The position numbers were made by a program, and so were the translations under genes. This document shows, piece by piece, positions 10,916 through 20,879 of a stretch of DNA of 29,310 bases (position 1 is the first letter of the stretch; each line of letters opens with the position of its first letter). The DNA comes from Zygnema cylindricum. Its lineage: Eukaryota > Streptophyta > Zygnematophyceae > Zygnematales > Zygnemataceae. The DNA is taken from the NCBI GenBank assembly GCA_037447655.1, contig JBBHKE010001616.1, positions 1-29,310 of the forward strand. The letters run 5' to 3'. Below the pieces are notes generated by a model. The model was not told the origin of the DNA. It ran no database searches and was given only the letters and a program-made list of their open reading frames with translations.

Positions 10916-11455
10916 TTCACCGTTTATCGCTATTAGTGTTGATGTTTTTTTTGCCACTTAAAACATATTTTATCCGTATATACATGCTGGATTGTAGATA
11001 TGACGGTTACGATTGAAAGGTAGGATTCTCTGCTTCCGGTTGGCGGTCTCAAATTGAAAATCGGACAAATGTGTACGGAGAAAAGATGTTTTAAGTGGCG
11101 ATTTTTTTTTTAACACTACAGCATAGTTCAAAAGTAGGCGTTTCTATGGTAGGCCTTTGGTCGGCGCCTTTATCGTAAGTTGTGTTATGGGATTTTCATG
11201 TGATCATCTTGGATCGCTACTTTGATCAGTGACCGTCCGATCGTCCTAATCTGACGGTGTAAATAAAATTTTTTGGTCCGAATGTTTTGATTTGTCCAAT
11301 TTTTGGTCCGAATGTTTTAATTGGTCCGAATAGGTCCGAATACAATATGGGTCTTAAGGTCATATTGTATGTTTTGTATACAATAGGCATATTGTATGGG
11401 CCTATTTTCACCTACTTTTGAACTATGCACTACAGTAATAGCGATTCACGGTGTA
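10916..11455. mobile_element. Fold-back MITE of the TACACCGCGAATCG family, interrupted
   Basis: The left end (10916: TTCACCGTTTATCGCTATTAG, TGTTGATG, T-run, GCCACTTAAAACAT) is the inverted partner of the DNA before 11121 (ATGTTTTAAGTGGCG, T-run, TTAACACTACAG). That partner continues after the nested insertion as TAATAGCGATTCACGGTGTA, ending at 11455. Removing the inserted MITE and one target copy (314 bp) leaves a 226-bp element with arms of at least 50 bp. A diverged half copy lies at 21424-21590. Confidence 0.75.
11114..11435. mobile_element. hAT-type MITE with perfect 8-bp target duplication
   Basis: The element occupies 11122-11427 (306 bp). The ends CATAGTTCAAAAGTAGG and CCTACTTTTGAACTATG are perfect 17-bp inverted repeats. 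It is flanked by CACTACAG at 11114-11121 and again at 11428-11435. Eight-bp duplications and short terminal repeats beginning CA are typical of hAT elements. The interior has two or three TTGGTCCGAATG-like subrepeats (11275-11341) and no open frame of note. It sits inside the older fold-back MITE. Confidence 0.9.
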
Positions 11456-11534
11456 GTGCTTCGCGATTCTGACCAGATATCGCCTAACATTTCAAAAACA
11501 TCCGCGAAACGTTCCGGAAACACTGCCGAAACAT
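11456..11534. other. Spacer between MITE and minisatellite
   Basis: No feature seen. ACGTTCCGGAAACACTGCCG just before the array resembles a degenerate repeat unit. Confidence 0.3.
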
Positions 11535-11704
11535 CCCAAATCAGAAACATTCCCAAATCCGAACAATTCCCAAATCCGAAACATTCCCAAATCCGAAACA
11601 TTCCCAAATCCGAAACATTCCCAAATCCGAAACATTCCCAAATCCGAAACATTCCCAAATCCGAAACATTCCCAAATCCGAAACATTCCCAAATCCGAAA
11701 CATT
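11535..11704. repeat. 17-bp minisatellite, 10 units, upstream of RPP30
   Basis: The unit is CCCAAATCCGAAACATT; 170 bp is exactly ten periods. The first unit has TCAG instead of TCCG and the second has GAACAATT. The array ends 192 bp before the RPP30 start codon, so it probably lies in the promoter or 5' untranslated region. Open frames through it on both strands encode 17-residue repeats purely because 17 is not a multiple of three. Confidence 0.95.
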
Positions 11705-11896
11705 CCCCGTAAGGTTCCCAAAACTTTCCCAAACCGGGCAGAAATTGTGGACACCCATCATATGAATACGAGACGCCTTCTTTACTCTGTGGTAACCTAC
11801 ATTTGCCGCTAATATGACGCTGTGTAGTTACATCAAATTATGAACTATACTGTCCACAACGTTTGCCTCGCCCTTCGTTAGGTTCTCCTTTGCGCA
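11705..11896 (+). promoter_or_regulatory. Probable RPP30 5' flank or 5' UTR
   Basis: This is the interval between the 17-bp array and the start codon. I see no clear TATA box. An in-frame TAG at 11879-11881, six codons upstream of the ATG, fixes the start of the reading frame within this stretch unless there is a spliced leader exon. Confidence 0.4.
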
Positions 11897-12118
11897 ATGT
11901 TTTTCGATTTGAACCTCGTCGCTGCCAATCCTCGTGACGTGCAGTCACGCCGCGAACTTCTCGCCGCCGCCATTCGCTTGGGATACGACGGAGCAGCCAG
12001 CTCTCATTTGGTGATAGGACAGCTGGCAAGTCAGGATGTCTGCCAGTTGGCGCCGTTTGATCTTCAGGACCTATTGACAGCTGTTCCAGGAGTAGTACAG
12101 AAAATCAGGTGCCACCAG
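11897..12118 (+). CDS. RPP30: RPP30 coding exon 1 (residues 1-74)
   Basis: ATG in the context GCAATGT. The exon encodes the first strand (FFDLNL) and the helix with RLGYDGAASSH, typical of p30 N-termini. The donor is CAG|GTAGGT, phase 0. A weaker alternative donor, CAG|GTGCCA, lies 10 nt upstream but would break the phase with exon 2. Intron 1 is 1039 bp and contains no recognised gene. Confidence 0.9.
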
Positions 12119-15100
12119 GTAGGTTTCCTATTTGTTTTTGCGTTTCTTCCATTCATTGAATGAAAATGCTTGGAGGAAACTGCAATATGTTTTAATGTGT
12201 CAACAAATGAACAGATGGACATTTTTCTTTCAAAGGATGACTTAAAGTTTTCCGTAATTTTTGCTGAGTGAATTGAAATAAATGAACTCATGATAGTCTG
12301 AATAAATGAATTGGTGCTCTGTGGTTTAAAGACGAGTTATTTATGGATTTGTTTCATCAATTGGGAGTTGACATATCTATAGATTAAAAGGTTCTTAGTT
12401 AACATATGTGTAAGGTTTTGTTCAGCAAATGCACAGTAATTTTTGCAGTTTGGAATTTCGTTCTTGATGAAGACGTTTTTGTTTCAATCATTGAAAGCTT
12501 CTCTTTCAGCAATTGAACAAATCATCGTCTGGGTTTTTTTTTCCCGTGATTTTATTTTTGTTAAAAAAGAATTGGCCTATTTAGCAACATAAGTTCTGCA
12601 CAATGAAACTTAAAAATTTGTATTTCAGCAATGGAACAAAGAAAATCTATGTTTGAAAATTGGCATTTTGAAATTTTCTCTCTTCAAAAACATTCGCAAT
12701 GTATGGTAAATTGTTGTTGTAGACTCAGAATGCCGGGCTTTTTCACTCTTTCCATGCCTTACTGCTTCTTTTCCGCACTTCCATGTTTCTGCTTATGTTT
12801 TTACTTTTATGCAGACAGAAAAAATATGTAGTTCGTACAAGCGGAAATGTTGCTTAATTCATGGAGAAATTTTTGTTGCATGCAAAGTTGTGGTTCAAGT
12901 TTTTAGTTAACAAATATGTTAAGTCTAGAACTTTATAACCTCTTGTAACTTTCTGATGAGCTAGAAATCCCTTGAATGATGTTCTCTCTTGGACAACCAT
13001 AAGGACTGGGTTTTGCACATTGGAATGCACAATCTGTTCAAAGGCATTGTTGTGACTAATATCGTACATCTCAATGTTTTATATCTTCGTGGAGATTTGG
13101 TCTCCATCTGTGTCTGAGCCTTGTTACTGACGAGGAAAGCTGTCTTTATTTTGTGAGTTGAATCAGAGCCTTGTGAAAGAGAACGGAGAAAGGACATTCA
13201 AGCAGATTAGTCGGCTTACAGTTGTGGCTTCTGATATTAGTCACGTGAATGCCCTCAATTCCACAAACACAGTGTCGCAGTCCTATGATCTGGTCGCTAT
13301 TCAACCAGCCAATCAGAAAGTTTTTGCTCGAGCATGCACCCATGCAGAGGTACACCTCTCTCTCGCTGTTTTTCTTGCTGGTGGTAGTGATATTTCTCTA
13401 TAATTGGTATATTTTCTTTGTCTACATGGGTTCATGAAAGATAAACATTATGTATGCAAAGTCTATAGCAGTTCTCAGTTTTCTTTAATGGAGACAATGC
13501 TATATACAATGCCTGGTAAAAATGACAAGATTAGATTGGATTTAGTTTAGCTGCTGAATGTTTGGGAAGTAAGCTACATTCACCATGATAATTTTGTTTT
13601 CATGTTATGGTCATGAACATAATTGAATTTCGAAATACACAATGCACCATAGTCTGGTTGTACTTCTACTTGTCTTTAAACCAGGTCTAGTACTGTATGT
13701 TAGTGTATACCCACTTAGTGTCATAAGAGCAGAGAATGATCCTCTGTAAGCTTGGAACACATGGTATATACATATATTGCAAATGCCTTTTTAGTGCTTA
13801 CAAAATGCCTGTCTGTTTATGATATCTTACGAATAATGGTATTGGTGATGTTGTCATTTTGTCAAATATCATTATGATCAGGACGACTAGTGTTGTTGAA
13901 TCAATGATTATTTACTCTTAAATTATTTTTGAATATGTTAGTGCATTTGAGTGTATAGTTAGCATGTGGGGAGATAGTTCATGTCTAAATATATCATTTA
14001 AAAGCTAGGAATACCAACCTATTGTGAAAACCAAAACACCAATTCATATAGCTCCTTAAACTAGTTATGCATAAAGAGTTAATGAGCAGGGCTTCGCTTG
14101 TTATTGTTGAAGATGATGTATGCTTCTCATGTTAATGGTGGTTTGTCCTTCGATGTAAGCAGAGAATATGCGATTGAGACCACATTAGCCATTAAATTAA
14201 CAATCGATTTTAGTCAGCGCTGATGGACGTTGACTTTATGGTAACACCTACTGTTTTCGGATTGAAAAATGCAGAGTGCTCCGAGTTATAATGCACATTG
14301 TGAGACAGCGAAGGCTCAAGCCTGATGTATGGCGACTCAGGCTATGGCTATGCTTCTGGTTCAGGTGGATATCATCAGCATTGACCTCAGCAGCAGACTA
14401 CAGATGAGATTCCACCGACCTACACTTGATGCTGCCATACAAGTGAGATGCAGACTGAAAAGATCTTACGACTATTCAGTGATAAAATGCCATTTTTACC
14501 AATAAATTTTGCTGTGCAATTTTGCCATTCAAGTTGATGTCGGCGTATATTCTGACAGGCAAAGCCAGGAAAGATGGCCAAGTTGATGTACTTACAGTGA
14601 TCTTAGCTCCATGTCTTTTAGGTCATGTTGTGTTGTGTACGTTCTCCATGTTGCGATCAGTGGAAAGGTTCAGAAAAGTTCAGAAATGAAAATGGTTCTA
14701 TTCTTTGACCCAGGCTTTGACTTTCTTGCTGTTTGCACCTTGCATTTGCCTAGGTATCAATTGGTATTCCGAATCATTGCTAACAACTAAAGCTTAGGCC
14801 GTCTTACGAGTGACATGTGTTTCTGTCCTTTTCTGTTTGCTTTTTTGTTGTCGTTGTTGCTCTTTTGATTGGTATTACGGAGTCTTACATCTATGTCGAA
14901 ATCAACTTGGTATTTCCACTGGTCATGATGTTTAAGTGCATGTAGGAGAGCACTTCTATTATTGTGTTTTTTTACTGCTACCATGACGGAGGTAACCTAT
15001 GCAGTGTCCTAATGTTTTTTCAGGCTTGGAGTGCAGAGAGGGATATTTTTCGAAATTTCGTATTCCCCTGCCCTTTCTGACGGAGGAGCAAGACGGCAGC

Positions 15101-17706
15101 TCTTTGCAAATGCTCAGGTTTGTCGGGACTTGCTGGGAAATTAGGAGTTCTCCTGTTTTTCCGTCACCATTCGCATATGTCAGTCCAACTTATGGAAACC
15201 AAGTAAGCTTGTTGTGTAAACGTATGATATTTGATTGTCGTTCTTAAGTCCAAGTGGAACAACATCCTGTGTGAGATGCCCTTGAAGTGTGTAATTGGTC
15301 AATTCGAATTGTGACCCTGACTCCATACAAATCTCAGTTCTGGATGTGTTGGGCTATAATCTCACTTGGAACTTCGTGTTCAATTCAGGACCAGCTTATT
15401 TTCAGTAAAATCCTGATGTTTTTTGTTGACTTCCTACCCGTCTTTTATGCAAACACAAAACAAATTCCTTCTGGAAGAGAGGAGATATCCTGCCCTTCTC
15501 ACTTCACGTTTTCTCACATTTTTGTTTCCTTTTCATACTTAAATATCGTATTGTATAACAGGCATGAAGATTAAAGATAAAGGTTTGAAAACAGAGCAGC
15601 AAGGTAATCTCCGTTCTACTTGGCATTGATATTTTCAATTTATCAGTGTGTAGCTTTGAGTACGATTCTCGCGCCTGCTGAGACTGTGCATACAAGTGAC
15701 TGAGAACTTCCCTGTCTACCCTTCGCACCTACAAATTCAGACAATTAGCATTGTGATTGACAAGGCTAAAGGATGGAAGTTTTGCTAATGGGCAAAAGGT
15801 TTAGAAAACATCTGTGTCACTGTCAGAATAGGGCCATTGAATCTTTTACACACTGCATACTCACTGATATTACTTCCATAGATAATGGGGACGCACACGG
15901 TGATAGGTTTTTGTTATTTATTTTTGTCTTTTCTATTTTTTTCCTAGTTAGTATTGCATAGCTTACGTAAAATAGTGTATGGCTGCTTGTATTGTTTGGA
16001 AGCTTGCAATATCATTCTGGCAGTGTACTACAGCTATATCAAGACTATCATAGACAACTTACGGAACAAAACTAGTTCAACTCATGATAAGTTCAGTATT
16101 AACTGTGACTGGAATTGTTGGCAACCTAACCCATATGAATTCTTTACAGCTCCTTCGCTTTCAGTGAGCAAAAATCATTAAGTCACTTCTGCTGCTCTTC
16201 TCTGGTCTGTCTGTGTCTTGTTTTCGTAACATGGAAAGGCCTTTTTTGTCCTTTTCAATGATTCATTTTTTTTTAATGAACTGTTGCTAACATTAGGCGT
16301 TGGAATGTGCCTTGACTGTTCGCAAAATTGTGATGTCGTTTGGAAAACTTGTGTTTATTTTTAATGCAATAAAGAGCGGTGTTGCACTGACCAGCATTGG
16401 GAGGTGGAAGTGGACATTTTCCTGGTTCTTCATGTCTCTTTTCTCATGTTTTTTGCTTGTACAATGTGGCCTTAACAGATGCTTTACAGCATGACACGAG
16501 GACGAAATATAATTGTAAGCAGTGGTGCACTTGAAATGGCAGTGCTCCGAGGACCGTATGACGTCGCAAACCTCTCAACTCTGTTTGGTTGCAGTGTGAA
16601 GGCAGCAAGAGATGCTCTCTCACATAACTGCATGTAAGTCTCCTGCGTAAATTTCCTAAATTTGGTTTTTTGTGTGGATGTATTTAAGGCCTCAGAGGTT
16701 CCTCAAGCGCATTGATTATACTGTGCAGACCTATGGACAGTTCACCATGTCCCTATTTGCACAATCAATAGGTTGCATAGTCATTATTGGAACCAGTTCA
16801 AATGTGTGGAAGCAATTGGAGACGCTGTATGTGGTCACCCGTACTATACGCGTATTATATGGCATAAGGATAGTATGGGGTAACCTCATATAGTGTTTCC
16901 AATTGTTTTCACACGTTTGAACTTTAGTTCATACGGTTAATGATTAGCACAGTTGACAGAAGATGTGGTTCAGTTCAGTCTTTATTTTTGTCGTTTAGAA
17001 GGGCGTTACTACTTTGTGCCAATTCTGATAGGAGTGGTTCTTTTTAAGCCTTGGGATTTGCTTTTTTTCTGTTCTTTTATTTTCCAATGTTCTCATCTCT
17101 ATTATTTTCTCTTGTTATCTTTCATTTTTCAGGTTACTCCTTTCTCGAAGCGAGGAACGAAGAGCCATCTTTAAGTCAGCTATCAAGGTTGAGAGATTTT
17201 TTCCCCAGTCAACTTCCCTGGAAAAGAATCCTTCACATCTGACCACTCGAGCTCAAACAGAAGCACCGTCTTTTTTTGAAGTCCCCGGGAACTGGAAAAA
17301 TAGTTCAAGCAAATCAAGACCGCCTATACATGCTGGAGAAAGTGTAAAGTTTAGTGGCAAACCTCTTGAAGGGAGAGAGAAGGTAGGAGGTCAAGCTCTT
17401 AAAACAGCGTCTGCGGGCATCAAAATGACAAGGACAGAACCAAGATTTGCAACTTCAGTGAGTGCTTCTCAAGCAGTTAGGTCAGTAGAAAAAATCGTGA
17501 AAGGACTGCCAATGAATAAGAGCAAGGATTCTCGAGGATTTTCGGTCATAAAAACCATACGAGGAAGTACATCGGTAGAGGAGCGTGCCGGGGGAAAGTT
17601 ACGGAACGTACCCTTAGTTGGACGCAAAAGGGATGCCAATGATGGTTTAGAAAAGCAAGAACTCCAACAGTCACATGATGATAACTTTATTCCAATGGAT
17701 TCTTGA
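11897..17706 (+). CDS. RPP30: RNase P/MRP protein subunit p30 (six coding exons)
   Basis: Joined exons: 11897-12118, 13158-13349, 14365-14442, 15037-15117, 16479-16633 and 17133-17706 (1302 nt, 433 residues). The product is the RNase P p30 subunit, a TIM-barrel-like RNA-binding protein of the nuclear/nucleolar ribonucleoproteins RNase P (tRNA 5' processing) and RNase MRP (rRNA processing). Conserved blocks read in order: MFFDLNL at the N-terminus, ISRLTVVASD (91-100), SYDLVAIQP (116-124), ACTHAEVDIISIDL (133-146), RGIFFEISYSP (165-175), TRGRNIIVSSGA (197-208) and RGPYDVANL (215-223). The domain ends near residue 262. A basic, Ser-rich tail of about 170 residues follows, longer than the compact animal protein; long tails also occur in plant homologues. 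The start is supported by the conserved N-terminus and an in-frame stop six codons upstream. Many plants use protein-only RNase P in the nucleus, so an RNase MRP role is likely here (inference). The gene looks intact. Confidence 0.93.
13158..13349 (+). CDS. RPP30: RPP30 coding exon 2 (residues 75-138)
   Basis: The acceptor is TTTTGTGAG|TTG. An in-phase alternative, AATCAG|AGC, would drop three residues. The exon encodes RLTVVASDISHVNAL and SYDLVAIQPANQKVFARACTHAE, the central p30 blocks. The donor is GAG|GTACAC, phase 0. Intron 2 is 1015 bp. Confidence 0.9.
14365..14442 (+). CDS. RPP30: RPP30 coding exon 3 (residues 139-164)
   Basis: A 78-nt exon, too short to show as a long open frame. The acceptor is TGGTTCAG|GTGGAT and the donor CAA|GTGAGA, both phase 0. 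It encodes VDIISIDLS at the start and RPTLDAAIQ at the end, which fills the expected gap between the exon 2 and exon 4 blocks. Intron 3 is 594 bp. Confidence 0.9.
15037..15117 (+). CDS. RPP30: RPP30 coding exon 4 (residues 165-191)
   Basis: The acceptor GTGCAG|AGA is chosen over the stronger-looking TTTTTTCAG|GCT 14 bp upstream, because only the former keeps phase 0 and gives the conserved join AAIQ-RGIFFEI. The donor is CAG|GTTTGT. Intron 4, 1361 bp, is the longest. An 82-codon open frame overlapping this exon is in a different frame and is not the protein. Confidence 0.88.
16479..16633 (+). CDS. RPP30: RPP30 coding exon 5 (residues 192-243)
   Basis: The acceptor is CCTTAACAG|ATG and the donor CAT|GTAAGT, leaving phase 2, the only non-zero junction in the gene. 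It encodes TRGRNIIVSSGA and RGPYDVANL followed by the helix ending SHNC, the most conserved C-terminal part of the p30 domain. Intron 5 is 499 bp. Confidence 0.92.
17133..17706 (+). CDS. RPP30: RPP30 coding exon 6 (residues 243-433)
   Basis: The acceptor is CATTTTTCAG|GTTACT after a clear pyrimidine tract; the split ATG codon is completed by its first G. SRSEERRAIFKSAIKV closes the p30 domain. The rest is a low-complexity basic and Ser-rich tail with a GRKRD cluster that might act in nuclear import. The stop is TGA at 17704-17706. The frame stays open for 190 codons, which supports real coding. Confidence 0.9.
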
Positions 17707-18100
17707 TCAAGAGATATGAAAGGGGCGACTTCATTCTAATGGATTTTTGAAGAAAGATGAATATGATGTGCGGGAGTTGCAAATGGTGATCTGGTATACG
17801 AGCAAGTTAGGCAGGTCACATGATTTAATGTTGCTCATTATGAAGCCATGCTTAGTTCGATATTATTTGCATGAATTAGGTTTAGTTTAAACTAAACTGC
17901 CGTGCATAAGTCAGAGCATTTTCAGTCAGTATATGGCCTACAGTGCAATGTTGATAAGTGTACTTGTATTTGTGTGATTACAATAAATGGTGTGGGCCGG
18001 TGTAAACGCTGGATACCAATGATTATGCATGGTATTAAAGAATTTATGTCGATTTCAGATGTAGTGTTGTGCTTTGCCTTTTGATGAAGTACTAGCCACA
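17707..18100 (+). other. Probable RPP30 3' UTR
   Basis: AT-rich DNA following the stop codon. An AATAAA at 17982-17987 is a candidate poly(A) signal. No other gene is seen. Confidence 0.4.
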
Positions 18101-18915
18101 TAGAGAGGGAAGGCGCTCGTAAATATTTGGTTTTTTAGACAACAGAGTTTCCATCCTTCATTTCAATCTTCCTTCGTCATTATCAAAGTCAAACATCTTG
18201 GAGTGGACGTTTATGCGGTTCAGTTTATTATGATTACATTCTATGGGTATTTGTAAATTGTGTCCTGTTTTGTAATTCGCCAATCTTGAACAAATCTTGT
18301 GCCTTGTAAAGTATTGCTACTTGTAATTGTTTACAACTCAGAGAACATGCCATTGCTGTTGAGAATATTACTTGCGGATTATAAACCAAAATAGACGAGT
18401 ATAAACCTTTTCACCGAATCAAACTACCATTATACGAAGCAATACGCAGGTTAAATGTGTGTGCCTATGCAACCGAAAACTTTGAAGAGTAGATTTGGAT
18501 TTTAGTGAGAATTTTCTGGTCTATTTCTCAGAGTGTTCAAATGTCCGAAAACGAAGTCGTTATCGAATTTTTTGTTACTTAATTCTGTGATGGTGTATAA
18601 AACCTGCGACAAATGTAGACGTCTACAACTGTATGTTGTCAAACCGCATTTTGCGCAGATTGGGAGAGAGTGTGTAGGAGAGCGAGAGAGGCGCCCTCAA
18701 AGACTTCTCTTTTGCCAAAACCAGAGACTTGCAGAAAAAAATTGTATAGGTTGCAAATGGACAAACACATTTTTTTTGTGTACTCTCCCTCGTGCAAAAA
18801 AAAATCAAAAACGACTAACGCGTGCGAAAAACGTTTTTAGTTCGTTTCTCAAGTGCGAAGTTTGAAGATGAGCTTGCATGATGTCGCAATCGGTCAAAAA
18901 AAGAATAACGCCAAA
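18101..18915. other. Intergenic, no gene seen
   Basis: A 110-codon plus-strand frame at 18533-18865 overlaps a minus-strand frame and has no recognised similarity. It is not called. Confidence 0.4.
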
Positions 18916-18919
18916 TAGG

Positions 18920-18956
18920 ATTACATTTTAAGTTCCAAGATGGCGTAAAATGTAAT
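18920..18956. repeat. Small inverted repeat (11-bp perfect arms)
   Basis: ATTACATTTTA at 18920-18930 pairs with TAAAATGTAAT at 18946-18956 around a 15-nt loop. Confidence 0.6.
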
Positions 18957-19063
18957 ATGGTTTTCACACGTTTTTCGTATGGTGGAATAATTCCTCGTTG
19001 ATGGTTTAGTTTTGGAGGAAAACGATGGTAAAAAACCTTTACTTTAACACATGGCTAGAAAGC

Positions 19064-19118
19064 CTAAGGGCACGTCCCCATGTAACCGTAACTTAGCGTA
19101 CTTACTTTGTATTATAGC
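19064..19118. repeat. Dispersed repeat (partner 28917-28971)
   Basis: Shares CTAAGGG, GTCCCCATGTA, TAACTTAGCG and ACTTACTTTGTATT with 28917-28971 in the same order and spacing. Confidence 0.7.
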
Positions 19119-19179
19119 AAAGATTCTCCATACAGGTTTTTCAAAGTGTCCCAATGCGCAAAAGCAAAATCGTTACTTA

Positions 19180-19440
19180 AGTTTGTGACGATTGTATACG
19201 TCGACAATGCAATGACGGTTGTAAACAATTACTATCTATATTGTTTGCCATAACTTTTGAAACTGCTTGTGACGTTGCAATGTTTGTTCGTGACATTGTA
19301 AACGTACAACGTTCTAGCCCTGTGCTGCTAATGGTTGAAGAAGATGCCTTTGCCTGTTGCCTCTCCCGTCCGCTTATTGTGAAATGACATTGAAATCTTG
19401 AGACCCCTGCAAAAAAAAAATACGTAGTGGATGGAAACAG
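19180..19440. repeat. Dispersed repeat, inverted partner of 2500-2760
   Basis: The reverse complement follows 2500-2760, including GCATCTTCTTCAACCAT and TTTTTTGCAGGGGTCTCAAG. Confidence 0.65.
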
Positions 19441-19918
19441 ACAGAAACTTAAAAGAACAGTTTCTTCTCGCCGAAAACTTTTAAAATCATTTAAACATTC
19501 AAACTTGATTTCCTATTTGAATTCTGGTAATACTTTACTTTGTAACTCATCTTCGATACATTTCAAGGTAAAGCGTGAAAATGACGTGGCATGACGTGGT
19601 CGTGAGTCTAGAAACACAAGAGGACAAAATGTAGTATATTATACGTTTGAAGTTGACGCAAATTGTACTTCAATTTTTTTTCCTTTATTCGTACGGCAGT
19701 ATATTTTATCGGTACGACGCTAAGTTGTTTGAGGAAAACGACAAAAAAAAATCTTTACTACAGTACTGTAGTCGTTTGCAATTTTGTATCGCGATGTAAC
19801 ACAATGTGGGATATTCTATATAGCGTTTTAACGATACAAGATGAGTAATGAGTAAAATTTATACAAGTGCCCGTAGATTGGGTAGTGATGCGAAATGCAC
19901 AAAGTAGCGTACTGTAGT
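19441..19918. other. Intergenic, no gene seen
   Basis: No coding or repeat structure recognised beyond GTAC-rich words. Confidence 0.35.
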
Positions 19919-20362
19919 GTCCATACTATCCACCAATATTGTACTTTATACTCTTGGTATCGTGGAAGGTATAAGGGAGATGTACCACTAATTTTTACTT
20001 ATTGGGGTATGGGTGTGTACGGGTAGTCGTTGGAAATCGAGTTTCGGTTAACTTTTTTTTCGTAAACGCGTATCGGTTACCAGGTAACAATCAGACGTCG
20101 CAAAAGTCAAAATTTTAGATACCCGAAACCGACATTTTTTTTTTCCAAATTTCAACACCCGATACCCGACCGGGTTATGTCACGCTTCTAAATTGTTAGT
20201 TGTTACCCGATACGCGTTTACGAAATAAAAGCTAACTGAAACTCGATTTCTCGCGACTTCCCGTACTCGCCCGTATCGAATAAGTACTTAGTGGTACATC
20301 TCACTTATACCTTCCACGCTACCAAGCGTACAAAGTAAAATAATGTTGGATAGTAAGGACAG
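19919..20362. repeat. Long inverted repeat, arms of about 170 bp
   Basis: The left arm is about 19919-20091 and the right arm about 20192-20362. Matching blocks include CGCGTATCGGTTAC with its complement, the AACTCGATTT block, GTGGTACATCTC, TATACCTTCCACG and GGATAGTA-GGACA. The 100-bp loop (20092-20191) is not random: it begins with a hAT-like end, CAGACGTCGCAAAAG, and has an inverted copy at 20549-20648. Confidence 0.75.
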
Positions 20363-20648
20363 TACAAAACCTTCATTTTTTTTCGTTTTTTACTTACCCG
20401 ACTGTACCCGGTTTTTTTTAATTTTTTTTGTGAATCACCCGCCCGATTCCGGCCGGCCCCCAAAATTTGGCACCCGAATCCGTTCCGGATCCGACGCGGG
20501 CGGTCGGGTACGGATTCAGGTAACCGATTGCGACCTCTGGTAATAATTTAGGAGCGTGACATAACGCGGCCGGGTTTCGGGTGCTGAAATTTTGAAAAAA
20601 AAAATTGTCGGTGTTGGGTATCGGAATTTTTGACTTTTGCGACCTCTG
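20092..20648. mobile_element. Nested hAT-like termini
   Basis: Three hAT-like ends lie here. CAGACGTCGCAAAAG starts at 20092, and TTGCGACCTCTG ends at 20539 and again at 20648. The 100 bp inside 20092 and the 100 bp inside 20648 are inverted copies (GATACCC, CCGACA, T-run, GTTATGTCACGC). The DNA inside 20539, read in complement, matches the start of the 21979 and 23713 repeats (GGATCCGGAACGG). GTAACAAT at 20084-20091 and GTAATAAT at 20540-20547 agree at 7 of 8 positions, a possible target duplication for a 448-bp element at 20092-20539. Confidence 0.6.
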
Positions 20649-20674
20649 GCCCTCGTTACACAACTCTACAACAC

Positions 20675-20876
20675 TACACCGCCAATCGCTATTAGAGTCA
20701 AGGATTAAATAGCGTCAAAAAAAAATTAGCGTTATTGATTCTTATTTAGTGCCTGAGACGTGGCAGATTATGGTCCACGTACTTAAATAGCGTTATTAAT
20801 TCTATTTCCAGTTTTGGGGTCAAAATTTAGGGGCACTGAATTAGCGTTATATACTCTAATAGCGATTGGCGGTGTA
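20675..20876. mobile_element. MITE with perfect 24-bp terminal inverted repeats
   Basis: Left end TACACCGCCAATCGCTATTAG plus AGT (20675-20698); right end is its exact complement (20853-20876). The unit is 202 bp and non-coding. The right sub-terminal region (GGGGTCAAAATTTAGGGG) resembles that of the element ending at 4674. TA at each end could be the target duplication. Confidence 0.85.
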
Positions 20877-20879
20877 CAG

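Noticed and set aside
11396-11812. A 138-codon open frame with 17-residue protein repeats
   Set aside because: It is a by-product of the 17-bp minisatellite, and open frames appear on both strands over the same DNA.
12952-12972. CTGATGAGCTAGAAATC in RPP30 intron 1, resembling a hammerhead core
   Set aside because: There is no room for stem II between CTGATGAG and GAAA.
14214-14240. A 27-nt micro-exon in RPP30 encoding SALMDVDFM with good AG and GT borders
   Set aside because: The later exon at 14365-14442 encodes VDIISIDLS, a closer match to the same part of the family, and joins exons 2 and 4 in phase; both cannot be used without duplicating the strand.
15021-15247. An 82-codon open frame overlapping RPP30 exon 4
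   Set aside because: It is in a different frame from the conserved p30 residues and crosses the splice donor at 15118.
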